Shown piece by piece: positions 43,239-51,535 of a DNA stretch of 64,000 bases. The notes beneath the pieces were generated by a model, which saw only the letters and a list, made by a program, of their open reading frames with translations, made no database searches and was not told the origin of the DNA. Location: NCBI RefSeq assembly GCF_000787715.1, contig NZ_BBPI01000001.1:62001-126000 (forward strand), given 5' to 3'. How positions within the stretch are numbered: the first letter of the stretch is position 1; each line of letters opens with the position of its first letter. This stretch comes from Sphingomonas parapaucimobilis NBRC 15100. GTDB taxonomy: Bacteria; Pseudomonadota; Alphaproteobacteria; Sphingomonadales; Sphingomonadaceae. A program made the position numbers and the translations under genes.

Positions 43239-45614
43239 ATGGAACAAAGTGTCGCCGAGGGAATGACGCATATGATGTTCAACATCGTGGGATGCATTAT
43301 CGGGCAACATGATCCCTGGTTGATATTTCCCGCCCTGGGCGTGTGCGTATTGGGGCTGATCGCCCTGTTTCTGCTGCACGACCGGGCCGAGGAATGCGTC
43401 GAGCTTCGCCGACGCAACTGGGTGGCACTGGCGGCGATCACGGGCGGCGTCAGCATCTGGTGTACGCACTTCCTGTCAATGCTCGCCTATCGAGGGCCTT
43501 TGCCGCTGGGCTTCGACCTTCCCCAGACGTTGGCTTCGGTCGCGATACCCTGCCTGACCATCTGGATCGCGCTCGGCCATGTCCGGCGACGGCGTGACCT
43601 GGGCGGTTGCCTGGTCGCCGGCACGCTGACTACGATCGGGATCGGCGCCATGCATCTGATCGGCATGGCCGCGCTGATCGTCCCGGCAGAGATTCGTTAT
43701 GATCCCTGGGGCCTGGCCGTTGCATTTCTCGGTGCCATGATGCTGTTGACCGGCGCATTCCATATCCATGTCCGAGTGCCTGGGCGGGGCCGGACCGTCC
43801 TGTCCGTCGGCGTGGCAGCTCTGGGGATCGTCGTCCTGCACTTCGGGGCGATGACGGCCACCACGCTGGTTCCCGGCGGGGTCGTCGTCGACCCGAACCT
43901 TCATCCGCTCCAGCCGCTCAACCTGGCGCGCGTGGTCGGCCTGGTGACGGCGAGCATCGTGGTCGCCCTGGTCGCAGCGGCGCTGCTCGACCGCCTCCTC
44001 ACCGACCTGCGCGGCCTGACCGAGGCGACCCGCGAAGGGATCGCGATCCTGCACCACGGCCGGATCATCGAAGCGAATGGCAGGCTCGCGGCAATGCTCA
44101 ACGTAGAGCCGGGTCGGCTGATTGGCTCGCCCCCCGAGGACTGGCTGGAAGCGATCGACGGAGCGCCGCTTTCGCTCGTCGATGGCGGGCTGATCGAGAC
44201 CCGTCCGCGGGATATCGCGTCACTCGATCGCTACCTCGAAGTCGCGGGCCATGAAATCGAATATCGGGGCCGCCGCGCCATGGTCATGTCGGTGCGCGAT
44301 CTGACCGAACAGCGCCGTGCCCAGCGCCAGATCGAATTCATGGCGGAGCATGACCCGCTGACCGGACTCCCCAATCGCGCCTTTTTTGACCAGGCGCTGG
44401 AAACCGCGATCGCTCAGGCGGATCAGAAAGGCCCGTTCGCGCTGTTCGCGCTCGACCTGGATCGCTTCAAGGCGGTCAACGACCTGTTCGGCCACGCCGC
44501 GGGCGATGCGATATTGTGCCGGGTCGCCGCCATCCTGACCGCCGCCATCGACGAGGCGGGCGTGGTCGCGCGGGTCGGTGGCGACGAGTTTCTGATCCTG
44601 CAACGCGGCATGAAGGACCCTGAAGCTGTCCGCAGGCTGGCCGAGTCGATCCTGGATGCCTTTGCCGCCGAAATGGACCTCAGCCGCGATCCGATGGCGG
44701 TCGGGGTCAGCATCGGCGTCTCGCTATATCCCCAGGACGCGACCGATGCCCAGTCGCTGCGGCAGAACGCCGATGTCGCGCTCTACCGCGCCAAGACCAG
44801 CGGCCGGGGCACCGCGTCCTTCTTTGACCAGGACATGGACCGGGCGATGCGAAAGCGTCTCGCGCTGGAGCATGACCTGCGCCATGCCCTGCTGCGCAAC
44901 CAGATGCGCCTGGCCTATCAGCCGCTGGTATCGACCGACAGCGCCACGGTGATCGGCCACGAGGCGCTGCTGCGCTGGGACCATCCCGAGCGCGGCACCG
45001 TCGAGCCCGGCGCGTTCGTGCCGCTGGCGGAGGAGACCGGCATCATCCTGCAACTGGGCGAATGGGTGCTGTCGACGGCATGCCGGACGGCCGCCGCCTG
45101 GCCCGCCCCCCTGACGCTGGCGGTCAATATCTCGCCGATCCAGTTCCAGCTGCCGAACCTGGCCGAGATCGTTGCGCGCGCGCTCGACGAAAGCGGCTTT
45201 CCCGCGCACCGGCTGGAGCTGGAGATTACCGAGAATGTGCTGCTCCATGATCGCGCGTCGACGTTGAAGACGCTGCATCAGCTGAAGGCGATGGGCGTGG
45301 GCATCGTCATGGATGATTTCGGGACCGGCTACAGCTCGCTCAGCAACCTGCGATGCTTCCCGTTCGACAAGATCAAGATCGACAAGAGCTTCATCTCGGG
45401 CGTCGCCACCGACGCCGCCGCGCGATCGATCGTCCGGGCCATCGTCGGGCTGGGCCAGAGCTTGAACCTGCCCGTCGTGGCCGAGGGGGTGGAGACGGCC
45501 GAACAGCATCGCATGGTGCTGGAGGAGGGATGCCCCCAGGCCCAGGGCTATCTGTTCGGCCGTCCTGCGGAACCCGTGGTCGAGGTTCAGCCCTTGGCCA
45601 GGGCGCTACGCTGA
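43239..45614 (+). CDS. MHYT-GGDEF-EAL membrane protein (cyclic-di-GMP turnover)
   Basis: 791 residues. Seven hydrophobic segments (about 10-255) carry MHYT motifs: WCTHFLSMLAY, GAMHLIGMAAL and VLHFGAMTATT, a proposed metal/gas sensor. A short PAS-like segment (ATREGIAILHHGRIIEANGR) precedes the GGDEF domain (DPLTGLPNRAFF, ARVGGDEFLIL) and the EAL domain (IGHEALLRWDHPERG, ELEITENVLL, MDDFGTGYSSLSNLR, KIDKSF, VAEGVET). Both catalytic motifs are intact, so synthesis and breakdown of c-di-GMP are both possible. ATG 43239 and ATG 43263 are alternatives. The 3' end overlaps the convergent permease gene by 28 bases. Confidence 0.92.
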   Translation: MEQSVAEGMTHMMFNIVGCIIGQHDPWLIFPALGVCVLGLIALFLLHDRAEECVELRRRNWVALAAITGGVSIWCTHFLSMLAYRGPLPLGFDLPQTLASVAIPCLTIWIALGHVRRRRDLGGCLVAGTLTTIGIGAMHLIGMAALIVPAEIRYDPWGLAVAFLGAMMLLTGAFHIHVRVPGRGRTVLSVGVAALGIVVLHFGAMTATTLVPGGVVVDPNLHPLQPLNLARVVGLVTASIVVALVAAALLDRLLTDLRGLTEATREGIAILHHGRIIEANGRLAAMLNVEPGRLIGSPPEDWLEAIDGAPLSLVDGGLIETRPRDIASLDRYLEVAGHEIEYRGRRAMVMSVRDLTEQRRAQRQIEFMAEHDPLTGLPNRAFFDQALETAIAQADQKGPFALFALDLDRFKAVNDLFGHAAGDAILCRVAAILTAAIDEAGVVARVGGDEFLILQRGMKDPEAVRRLAESILDAFAAEMDLSRDPMAVGVSIGVSLYPQDATDAQSLRQNADVALYRAKTSGRGTASFFDQDMDRAMRKRLALEHDLRHALLRNQMRLAYQPLVSTDSATVIGHEALLRWDHPERGTVEPGAFVPLAEETGIILQLGEWVLSTACRTAAAWPAPLTLAVNISPIQFQLPNLAEIVARALDESGFPAHRLELEITENVLLHDRASTLKTLHQLKAMGVGIVMDDFGTGYSSLSNLRCFPFDKIKIDKSFISGVATDAAARSIVRAIVGLGQSLNLPVVAEGVETAEQHRMVLEEGCPQAQGYLFGRPAEPVVEVQPLARALR

Positions 45615-46990
45615 CGCCCATAGGCGAAGTAGAAGGCCAGCCCCGCCAGGTTCCAGATGATGAAGCGCACGATCGTCGCGCTCGGCAGGCTGAACAGCAG
45701 GTAGATACAGCCCAGAATGGCGAGGCTGCCGACCAGATAGGGCTGCGGGCAGCGGAAAAGCCGCTTGGCCTCCGGGGCACGGCGACGCAGAACCATCAGG
45801 CACGCGCCGACCGCGATGAAGGCGAGCAGCGTGCCCGCATTGGCCAGCTCGGCAATCTCGTCGAGGCGGAAGATACCGGCGACGATCGCGATCGATACGC
45901 CCGTGACCAGCGTGATGCGGGTCGGCGCGCCGCTGCGCTTGCTGACCACCGCCAGCGACTGGGGCAGCAGGCCGTCGCGCGCCATGGTGAAGAAGATGCG
46001 GCTCTGGCCGTACATCATCACCAGGATGACCGAGGGCAGCGCGATGACCGCCGCCAGCGCGATCAGATGCGCCGCCGTCGGCTGGCCCAGCGAGCGCAGG
46101 ACGAGCGCCAGCGGCTCGGGCGAATTGGCGAGTTGCTGGAAGGGCAGCGCGCCGACCGCCGTCACCGCGACCGCCATGTAGATCAGGGTGCAGACCAGCA
46201 TGGATCCGACGATCCCGATCGTCAGGTCGCGGCCGGGGTTCTTGGCCTCCTCGGCCGAGGTGGCGACCGCATCGAAGCCGTAAAAGGCGAAGAACACGAT
46301 GGCCGCCGCCGCCATGACGCCGCGCTTGGCCCCGTCCACCTCGGTCGCGCCAAAGCCGTACGGCATGAAGGGATGGAGATTGGCATTGTTGAAGGCGGGC
46401 AGCGCGAAGGCGACGAACACGCCCAGCGCGACAAGCTTCACGACGACGAGAATGATGTTCAGCGTCGCGCTTTCCCGCGTACCGGCGACCAGCATCCCCA
46501 TGACCGACAGCGCGACCACGACGGCGGGCAGGTTGATGATGCCGCCGCCATGCGGTCCCGCCAGCAGTTCGGGCGGCAGATGCACGCCCGCCGCCTGGAT
46601 CCAGCCGACCAGATAGCCCGACCAGCCGACGGCCACCGTCGAACAGGCCAGAGAATATTCGAGGATCAGGCTCCACCCGACGACCCAGGCCAGCGTCTCG
46701 CCCAGCGCGGTATAGCTGAAGGTATAGGCGCTGCCCGCCGCCGGGATCAGCGTCGCCAGCTCGGCATAGGCCAGTGCGGCACAGGCGCAGACCGCGCCCG
46801 CAATGGCGAAGGCCAGGATGACGGCGGGTCCCGCCCGCTCCGCCCCCACGCCGGTCAGCGTGTAGATGCCGGTGCCGACGATCGCGCCGACCCCCAATGC
46901 GATCAGGTGCGGCCAGCTGAGCGTCTTGGCCAGCGACTGCCCCTCCGCATGCTGGGTGACGCTACCCAGCGACTTTCTCGGTCCAAACAT
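45587..46990 (-). CDS. APC-family amino-acid permease
   Basis: 467 residues with about 12 membrane segments. The APC signature appears early (LIALGVGAIVGTGIYTLTGVG, read in two parts: VGAIVGTGIYTLTGVG), followed by AELATLIPAAGSAYTFSYTA and AFYGFDAVATSAEEAKNPGR. It resembles cationic/neutral amino-acid transporters of the CAT/YfnA type. It is the last gene of the DapA-like/GntR/permease unit, 38 bases beyond the GntR stop, so uptake of the amino acid or peptide fragment used by that locus (hydroxyproline or proline) is inferred. Transport specificity cannot be read from sequence. Confidence 0.9.
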   Translation of the reverse strand: MFGPRKSLGSVTQHAEGQSLAKTLSWPHLIALGVGAIVGTGIYTLTGVGAERAGPAVILAFAIAGAVCACAALAYAELATLIPAAGSAYTFSYTALGETLAWVVGWSLILEYSLACSTVAVGWSGYLVGWIQAAGVHLPPELLAGPHGGGIINLPAVVVALSVMGMLVAGTRESATLNIILVVVKLVALGVFVAFALPAFNNANLHPFMPYGFGATEVDGAKRGVMAAAAIVFFAFYGFDAVATSAEEAKNPGRDLTIGIVGSMLVCTLIYMAVAVTAVGALPFQQLANSPEPLALVLRSLGQPTAAHLIALAAVIALPSVILVMMYGQSRIFFTMARDGLLPQSLAVVSKRSGAPTRITLVTGVSIAIVAGIFRLDEIAELANAGTLLAFIAVGACLMVLRRRAPEAKRLFRCPQPYLVGSLAILGCIYLLFSLPSATIVRFIIWNLAGLAFYFAYGRQRSALAKG

Positions 46991-47028
46991 CGTCGAAAAA
47001 TCCCCCCGCCCCTATGGGCTTGTCGTTG

Positions 47029-47739
47029 TCAGTCGACGGGCGCGAACCCGCCTTTCAGGTCCGTCAGGGTGGACCGGATATGCGTATCAAGCAATGCCTT
47101 AACCCGGTCGGCGTCGCGCGCCAGAAAGGCATCGAGCTGTTCGCGATGCTCCAGATGCGCCCGCGCATCGCGTCCGGCGGGCTGCAGATGCGCGACGACA
47201 TAGCGTTCGGCGAGCAATGCGAGCTGGCGGATCAGCTGGATCGTCAAGGCCTGCCGCGTCGGGCGGACCATCGCCATATGGAATTTTCGGTTGCAGATGG
47301 CGACGCGCGCCAGATCGCTGGCCGCCGCCTGGTCCAGCGCCTCGAACGCGGCGACCAGCGCGGCGCGATCATCGTCATCGGCGACGAGCGCGGCCCGCGC
47401 CGCCGCCGCCGGTTCCAGCTTGAGGCGGAGGCCGTAAATGTCCTCGGCCTGCGCCGCCGACAGCGCGCCGATCATATAGCCGCGATTGGCGACACCGTGG
47501 AGCAGGCCCTCCTGCTCCAGCCGTGCCATCGCTTCGCGCAGTGGTATCTTGCTGACGCCCAGTTCGGCGGCCAGCGCATCCTGGCGGATCGGGCGATCGG
47601 CGGGGATGGTCCCCGCGATGATCCGTTCGCGCACGATCGCGAAGATGCGATCCGCCAGTGTCTGCACGACGATGACGCCCTCGCCCCGATGACGCCCGTC
47701 ATCCAGGGCGACGTCGGGGAGCGAAAGCGCCGTCGCCAT
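47029..47739 (-). CDS. GntR-family regulator (FCD subfamily) of the hydroxyproline-type locus
   Basis: 236 residues. The HTH is RQDALAAELGVSKIPLREAM and LEQEGLLHGVANRGYMI; the FCD domain (about 105-230) has RLKLEPAAAARAALV, CNRKFHMAMVRP, HLEHREQLDAFLARD and LLDTHIRSTL with metal-binding His. The ATG overlaps the stop of the DapA-like gene (TGATG). A near-twin regulator lies at 36517-37161. FCD GntR proteins commonly control hydroxyproline and sugar-acid genes. The GTATAC-based sites at 48685 and 53925 are its likely operators. Confidence 0.9.
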   Translation of the reverse strand: MATALSLPDVALDDGRHRGEGVIVVQTLADRIFAIVRERIIAGTIPADRPIRQDALAAELGVSKIPLREAMARLEQEGLLHGVANRGYMIGALSAAQAEDIYGLRLKLEPAAAARAALVADDDDRAALVAAFEALDQAAASDLARVAICNRKFHMAMVRPTRQALTIQLIRQLALLAERYVVAHLQPAGRDARAHLEHREQLDAFLARDADRVKALLDTHIRSTLTDLKGGFAPVD

Positions 47740-48653
47740 CAGGCCGCCTTGGCCTGGCCCAGGTCCGGGCGGGTCGCGGCGGCCTTTTCGACCATCGCGA
47801 TCACCTCGGCGCGGCGTTCGCCTTCGAGGACATAACGCGGCGGCAGGACGCGCTCCGAACCACGGCCCACGACCTGCTCGGCCAGCTTGATCGACTGGAC
47901 GAGGTCATGCTCGGCGTCGAGGTGGAGGAGCGGCATGAACCAGCGATAGATTTCCATCGCCTTGGCATGATCGCCACGGTCGAACGCCGCGACCAGCTCG
48001 ACCGACTCCTTCGGAAAGGCGTTGGTCAGGCCCGAGACCCAGCCCTGCGCGCCCAAGTACAGCCCTTCGAGCGCCACGTCGTCCAGACCGGCGAAGAGGG
48101 TATAGCGATCACCGAACGCGTTGCGGAAATCGGTGAAGCGGCGCGTGTCGGGCGCCGATTCCTTGACCGCAACGATGTTCTTCACATCGACCAGCGCTTC
48201 CAGCACCGACTGGTCGATGACCGTGCGGTACGCGGGCGGGTTGTTATAGAGCATGATCGGCAGGCCGGTCTGGTCCGCCACGCCCTTGAAGTGGTTCACC
48301 AGCTCATGCGCCTTGGGCACATAGACCATCGGCGGCAGCAGCATCAGGCCATCGGCCCCGGCCTTTTCGGCCGCCTGCGCGTAACGGACCGCACGGCGCG
48401 TGTCATATTCCGAACAGCCGGTAATCACGGGCACGCGGCCAGCCACCGCCTCGACGATCGCGGTCAGGACCGTGACCTTCTCATCATAGTCGAGCGAATT
48501 GTTCTCGCCGACCGTGCCGAGCGCGATCACGCCGGTCACGCCGTCATTGACCAAGTCGTCGACGACGCGCTGCGTGTCGGCGAGGTCAATCGTCATATCC
48601 TCGCGGATCTGGGTCGTCACTGCGGGGAATACGCCGCGCCAGCCGATGCTCAC
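47739..48653 (-). CDS. 1-pyrroline-4-hydroxy-2-carboxylate deaminase-like (DapA superfamily)
   Basis: 304-residue TIM-barrel lyase. It has GTVGEN at 46-51, Tyr136 in MLYNNPPAYR and the Schiff-base Lys164 in IVAVKESAPDTRRF. In place of the DapA YNVPGRT motif it has YNNPPAY, and the C-terminal half contains LFAGLDDVALEGL, GWVSGLTNAFPKE and IYRWFMPLLHLDA. That set is what I recall from the Pyr4H2C deaminases (HypD/LhpC) that convert the hydroxyproline intermediate to 2-oxoglutarate semialdehyde. It should not be called dapA; the real one is at 17733. 2-keto-3-deoxyarabonate dehydratase is the main alternative and would also fit an arabinose locus. Confidence 0.8.
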   Translation of the reverse strand: MSIGWRGVFPAVTTQIREDMTIDLADTQRVVDDLVNDGVTGVIALGTVGENNSLDYDEKVTVLTAIVEAVAGRVPVITGCSEYDTRRAVRYAQAAEKAGADGLMLLPPMVYVPKAHELVNHFKGVADQTGLPIMLYNNPPAYRTVIDQSVLEALVDVKNIVAVKESAPDTRRFTDFRNAFGDRYTLFAGLDDVALEGLYLGAQGWVSGLTNAFPKESVELVAAFDRGDHAKAMEIYRWFMPLLHLDAEHDLVQSIKLAEQVVGRGSERVLPPRYVLEGERRAEVIAMVEKAAATRPDLGQAKAA

Positions 48654-48684
48654 TATCTATCTTCCTGCCATTGTTTTAGATATC

Positions 48685-48693
48685 GTATACTGT
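48685..48693. promoter_or_regulatory. GTATAC-type site upstream of the deaminase-like gene
   Basis: GTATACTGT lies 32 bases before the start of the DapA-like gene within an AT-rich patch (TTTTAGATATC before it). The same nine-base pattern with A for T (GTATACAGT) occurs at 53925-53933 on the other strand. Candidate operator of the adjacent GntR. Confidence 0.45.
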
Positions 48694-48722
48694 TTAACGC
48701 GACGCCGCTCTCGGGTCAATCG

Positions 48723-50513
48723 TCATTCCTCATCGGGATAGGGACCCTTGCCCCCTTCCGCGATGAAGCGATCGGTGCGCTGGTCGATGATGGGCAGCGG
48801 CACAAAGCCTAGTTGCAGCATCGCATCATGCCAGGCGCGGATGTTGAACTTCGGCCCCAGTGCCTTTTCGGCCTTGGTCCGCGCCCGCTGGAAAGCCAGC
48901 TGCCCCATATAATAGGACAGCGCCTGGCCCGGCCATGCAATATAGCGATCGACCTCGGTCTCGATCTCATGATTGGACAGGGCGGTATTGTCGCGCAGAT
49001 AGGCCTGCGCCTTTTCGCGGCTCCAGCCCATGGCGTGGACGCCGGTGTCGACGACCAGCCGTGCCGCACGCCACGCCTGATAGGAGAGCATCCCGAAGCG
49101 GTCATAGGGATCCTTGTAGAACCCCATCTCCTCGCCCAGCGCCTCGCAATAGAGCGCCCAGCCTTCGCCATAGGCCGACAGGTAATTGTCGCGGCGGAAG
49201 GCGGGCAGGCTCTTGTTCTCCGCCGCCAGGGGCATCTGGAACGCATGGCCCGGCGCGCTTTCATGCAGTGTCAGGGCGGGCAGCGCGTAGAGCGGCCGCG
49301 AGGGCAGGTCATAGGTGTTGACCAGATAGATGCCCGGTCCGCCACGACCGGAGGTATAAAAGGGTGCCTGGTCGGCGGGCACGGGTTTGATCGCGAAGCG
49401 GCTTCGCGGCAGATGGCCGATCCACTGGGCCGCCACCCCGTCAAAGCCCTTGGCGATCCAGGCGGCCTTGTCGAGAAGCTCTTGCGGCGTCTTCGCATAG
49501 AAGCGCGGGTCGGTGCGCAGGAAGGTCAGGAACGCGGGCAGGTCGCCCTGGAACTTCACCTCCTTCATCACCCCGTCCATCCGTGCGCGGATTCGCTGCA
49601 TCTCCGACAGGCCGATCGCATGGACCTGTTCGGGTGTCAGGTCGGCGGTTACATATTCGCGGATCTTGGACCGGTAATAGGCCTTGCCATCGGGCAGGTC
49701 ATAGGCCGCAATGCTGGTCTGTGCGCGCGGGATATAGTCGTTGCGCAGGAAATCCAGCAGCCGTTGATGTGCGGGCAACACGTCGTCACGGATCGCCGCC
49801 TTCGCCTCGGCCCGCAACGCCGCGACCGTTGCGGGTGCCATATTGGCGGGCATGGTCCTGAACGGCTCGTAAAAGGGCTGAGCGTCGCCGGTCCCGGCAT
49901 CGACCACCTGTGCCACGCCGATGTCACGGCCCGTCAGCGTGACGCGCGGCACGGTGAAGCCCCGCGCCAGGCCAGCGCGCATGTTCGCGATCTGCTGGTC
50001 ATAATAACGCGGCATCTGGTGCAGCATCGCGATATAGTCCCGATACTGGCTTTCCTTGTTGAAGCTGCCCCGCGCCCAGCTCGCAAGATTGCCCCAGAAG
50101 CTGGTGTCCGAATTGAGCGGCTTTTCATATTCGCGGAACCGCTGCGCGGCGAGCAGCGCATCGATCTGGCCGCGATAGACCATATAGTCAGTGCGCACGT
50201 CGGGAGAGAGCTTCGCCGGATCGATCGCATCCAGCGCCTTGGCGGTCGCTTCCCAGCGCGCCAGCCGCGCGGCCTGGGCCGCGGGGCCGACATCGGGCAA
50301 TTGCCGCGAGCCTGCGCTGCCACTGTCCTCATCGGCGGCGGCCTGGCTGATCCGCCACTGATATTCGGCATCCGACAGCGCACGGAACCGGGCGTCCGGC
50401 GTAGCGGCCTTGCGGGCGACCCGAGGGCTATCCTTGGCCTGCGCCGTGCCGAGCGGCATCGCCACCAGCATAGTCCCCGCCAGCAGCCATCCGATCCGGT
50501 TCGTCATGCTCAT
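48723..50513 (-). CDS. secreted DUF885 metallopeptidase-like protein
   Basis: 596 residues from ATG 50513, with a signal peptide (IGWLLAGTMLVAMPLGTAQA). It is the DUF885 family, an all-helical gluzincin-like fold. Motifs are LTLHESAPGHAFQMPLA (about 415; the HExxPGH metal site), YGEGWALYCEALGEEMG (about 445) and a late EVDRYIAWPGQALSYYMG. These are the residues expected to hold zinc and act on peptides. GAGGGGGG precedes the ATGs at 50513 and 50507. The gene follows the Ldh2 gene closely. A role in freeing hydroxyproline or proline peptides is inferred from context only. Confidence 0.88.
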   Translation of the reverse strand: MSMTNRIGWLLAGTMLVAMPLGTAQAKDSPRVARKAATPDARFRALSDAEYQWRISQAAADEDSGSAGSRQLPDVGPAAQAARLARWEATAKALDAIDPAKLSPDVRTDYMVYRGQIDALLAAQRFREYEKPLNSDTSFWGNLASWARGSFNKESQYRDYIAMLHQMPRYYDQQIANMRAGLARGFTVPRVTLTGRDIGVAQVVDAGTGDAQPFYEPFRTMPANMAPATVAALRAEAKAAIRDDVLPAHQRLLDFLRNDYIPRAQTSIAAYDLPDGKAYYRSKIREYVTADLTPEQVHAIGLSEMQRIRARMDGVMKEVKFQGDLPAFLTFLRTDPRFYAKTPQELLDKAAWIAKGFDGVAAQWIGHLPRSRFAIKPVPADQAPFYTSGRGGPGIYLVNTYDLPSRPLYALPALTLHESAPGHAFQMPLAAENKSLPAFRRDNYLSAYGEGWALYCEALGEEMGFYKDPYDRFGMLSYQAWRAARLVVDTGVHAMGWSREKAQAYLRDNTALSNHEIETEVDRYIAWPGQALSYYMGQLAFQRARTKAEKALGPKFNIRAWHDAMLQLGFVPLPIIDQRTDRFIAEGGKGPYPDEE

Positions 50514-50524
50514 ACCCCCCTCAC

Positions 50525-51535
50525 TCAACCCTTCAGCGCGATCACGTCGCGGTGGAGATCGGCCGAAATCTCGACCCCCTCGACCAGCGAAACCTGACGC
50601 GCGGCATAGCGACGGGCGGAAGGCAGCCTTGCCCCCTGCCCCGTGATCGCGCCGAACATCGCCTCCGCCCGATCCTGATTTTGCGGGAGAAGATCGCCCA
50701 GGAAGCCCTTGGGATCGATGGCGATAATCAGCTCACCTCCCAGCGGAGAGCCGCCGCGGCCGCCGTCCCACCCGATCGACTCGCGGCTGGTCATGTCGCC
50801 GATCAGCGGCCCGGCAAGCAGTTCGACCATCGCCGCCAGCGCCGAACCCTTATGACCGCCAAAGGTGCGCATCGCGCCCGACAGGATCGCGGCCGGGTCG
50901 GTGGTGGGCCTGCCATCGGCATCGACACCCCAGTCATCGGGCACGCTCTTGCCCGCACGGCGATGGAGTTCGATTTCCCCGCGCGCGACCATGCTGGTGG
51001 CGAAATCGAAGACGAAGGGCGGTCCGTCCGGGCGCGGCCAGCCAAATGCGATGGGATTGGTCCCGAACACCGGCTCCGCCCCACCCGATGGCGCGACCCA
51101 GGCATGGCTGGGCGTGAAGGCCAGCGCGACCAGCCCGGCATCGGCCAGTTCCTCGACCTCCGGCCACAGCGCGGCAAAATGCACGACGTTGTTGAGGGCC
51201 AAAGCGGCGATACCGTTGGCCTTCGCCTTTTCGATCAGCGCGGGCTTGCCCGTCTGAAAGGCGAGCTGCGCAAAGCCGCCGCCGCCATCGACCCGGACCA
51301 GCGCACGGGCGGGATGCGACAGCACCGGCTCGGCATCGGGGACGACGACACCCTTTTCGATGCTGGAGACGGCGACCAGCAGGCGGTAGATGCCGTGCGA
51401 CGTGCATCCGTCGCGCTCGCCCGCCACCATCGTCTCGGCCACGGCCTCGGCATGGGCCGGTGCGAGCCCCGCGCCCAGCAGCTTGGCCCGCGCCAGCGCG
51501 CGCAATTCGTCCAAGGTCATCCGCACGCCCGTCAC
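50525..51535 (-). CDS. Ldh2-family oxidoreductase, probable cyclic-imine (pyrroline-2-carboxylate) reductase
   Basis: 336-residue NAD(P)H enzyme of the malate/L-lactate dehydrogenase 2 family. Catalytic His47 lies in CTSHGIYRLLVAV. SHGIYR, rather than the SHG-V of malate or ureidoglycolate enzymes, is what I recall from delta1-piperideine/pyrroline-2-carboxylate reductases (DpkA type). Other motifs are VFGTNPIAFGWPRPDG, FDFATSMVARGEIELH and GGHKGSALAAMVELLAG. The GTG at 51535 overlaps the stop of the upstream glycosidase gene (GTGA) and has GGGGG before it; ATG 51520 is an alternative. In this locus it would form or recover proline from the imine. Substrate not proven. Confidence 0.82.
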   Translation of the reverse strand: MTGVRMTLDELRALARAKLLGAGLAPAHAEAVAETMVAGERDGCTSHGIYRLLVAVSSIEKGVVVPDAEPVLSHPARALVRVDGGGGFAQLAFQTGKPALIEKAKANGIAALALNNVVHFAALWPEVEELADAGLVALAFTPSHAWVAPSGGAEPVFGTNPIAFGWPRPDGPPFVFDFATSMVARGEIELHRRAGKSVPDDWGVDADGRPTTDPAAILSGAMRTFGGHKGSALAAMVELLAGPLIGDMTSRESIGWDGGRGGSPLGGELIIAIDPKGFLGDLLPQNQDRAEAMFGAITGQGARLPSARRYAARQVSLVEGVEISADLHRDVIALKG

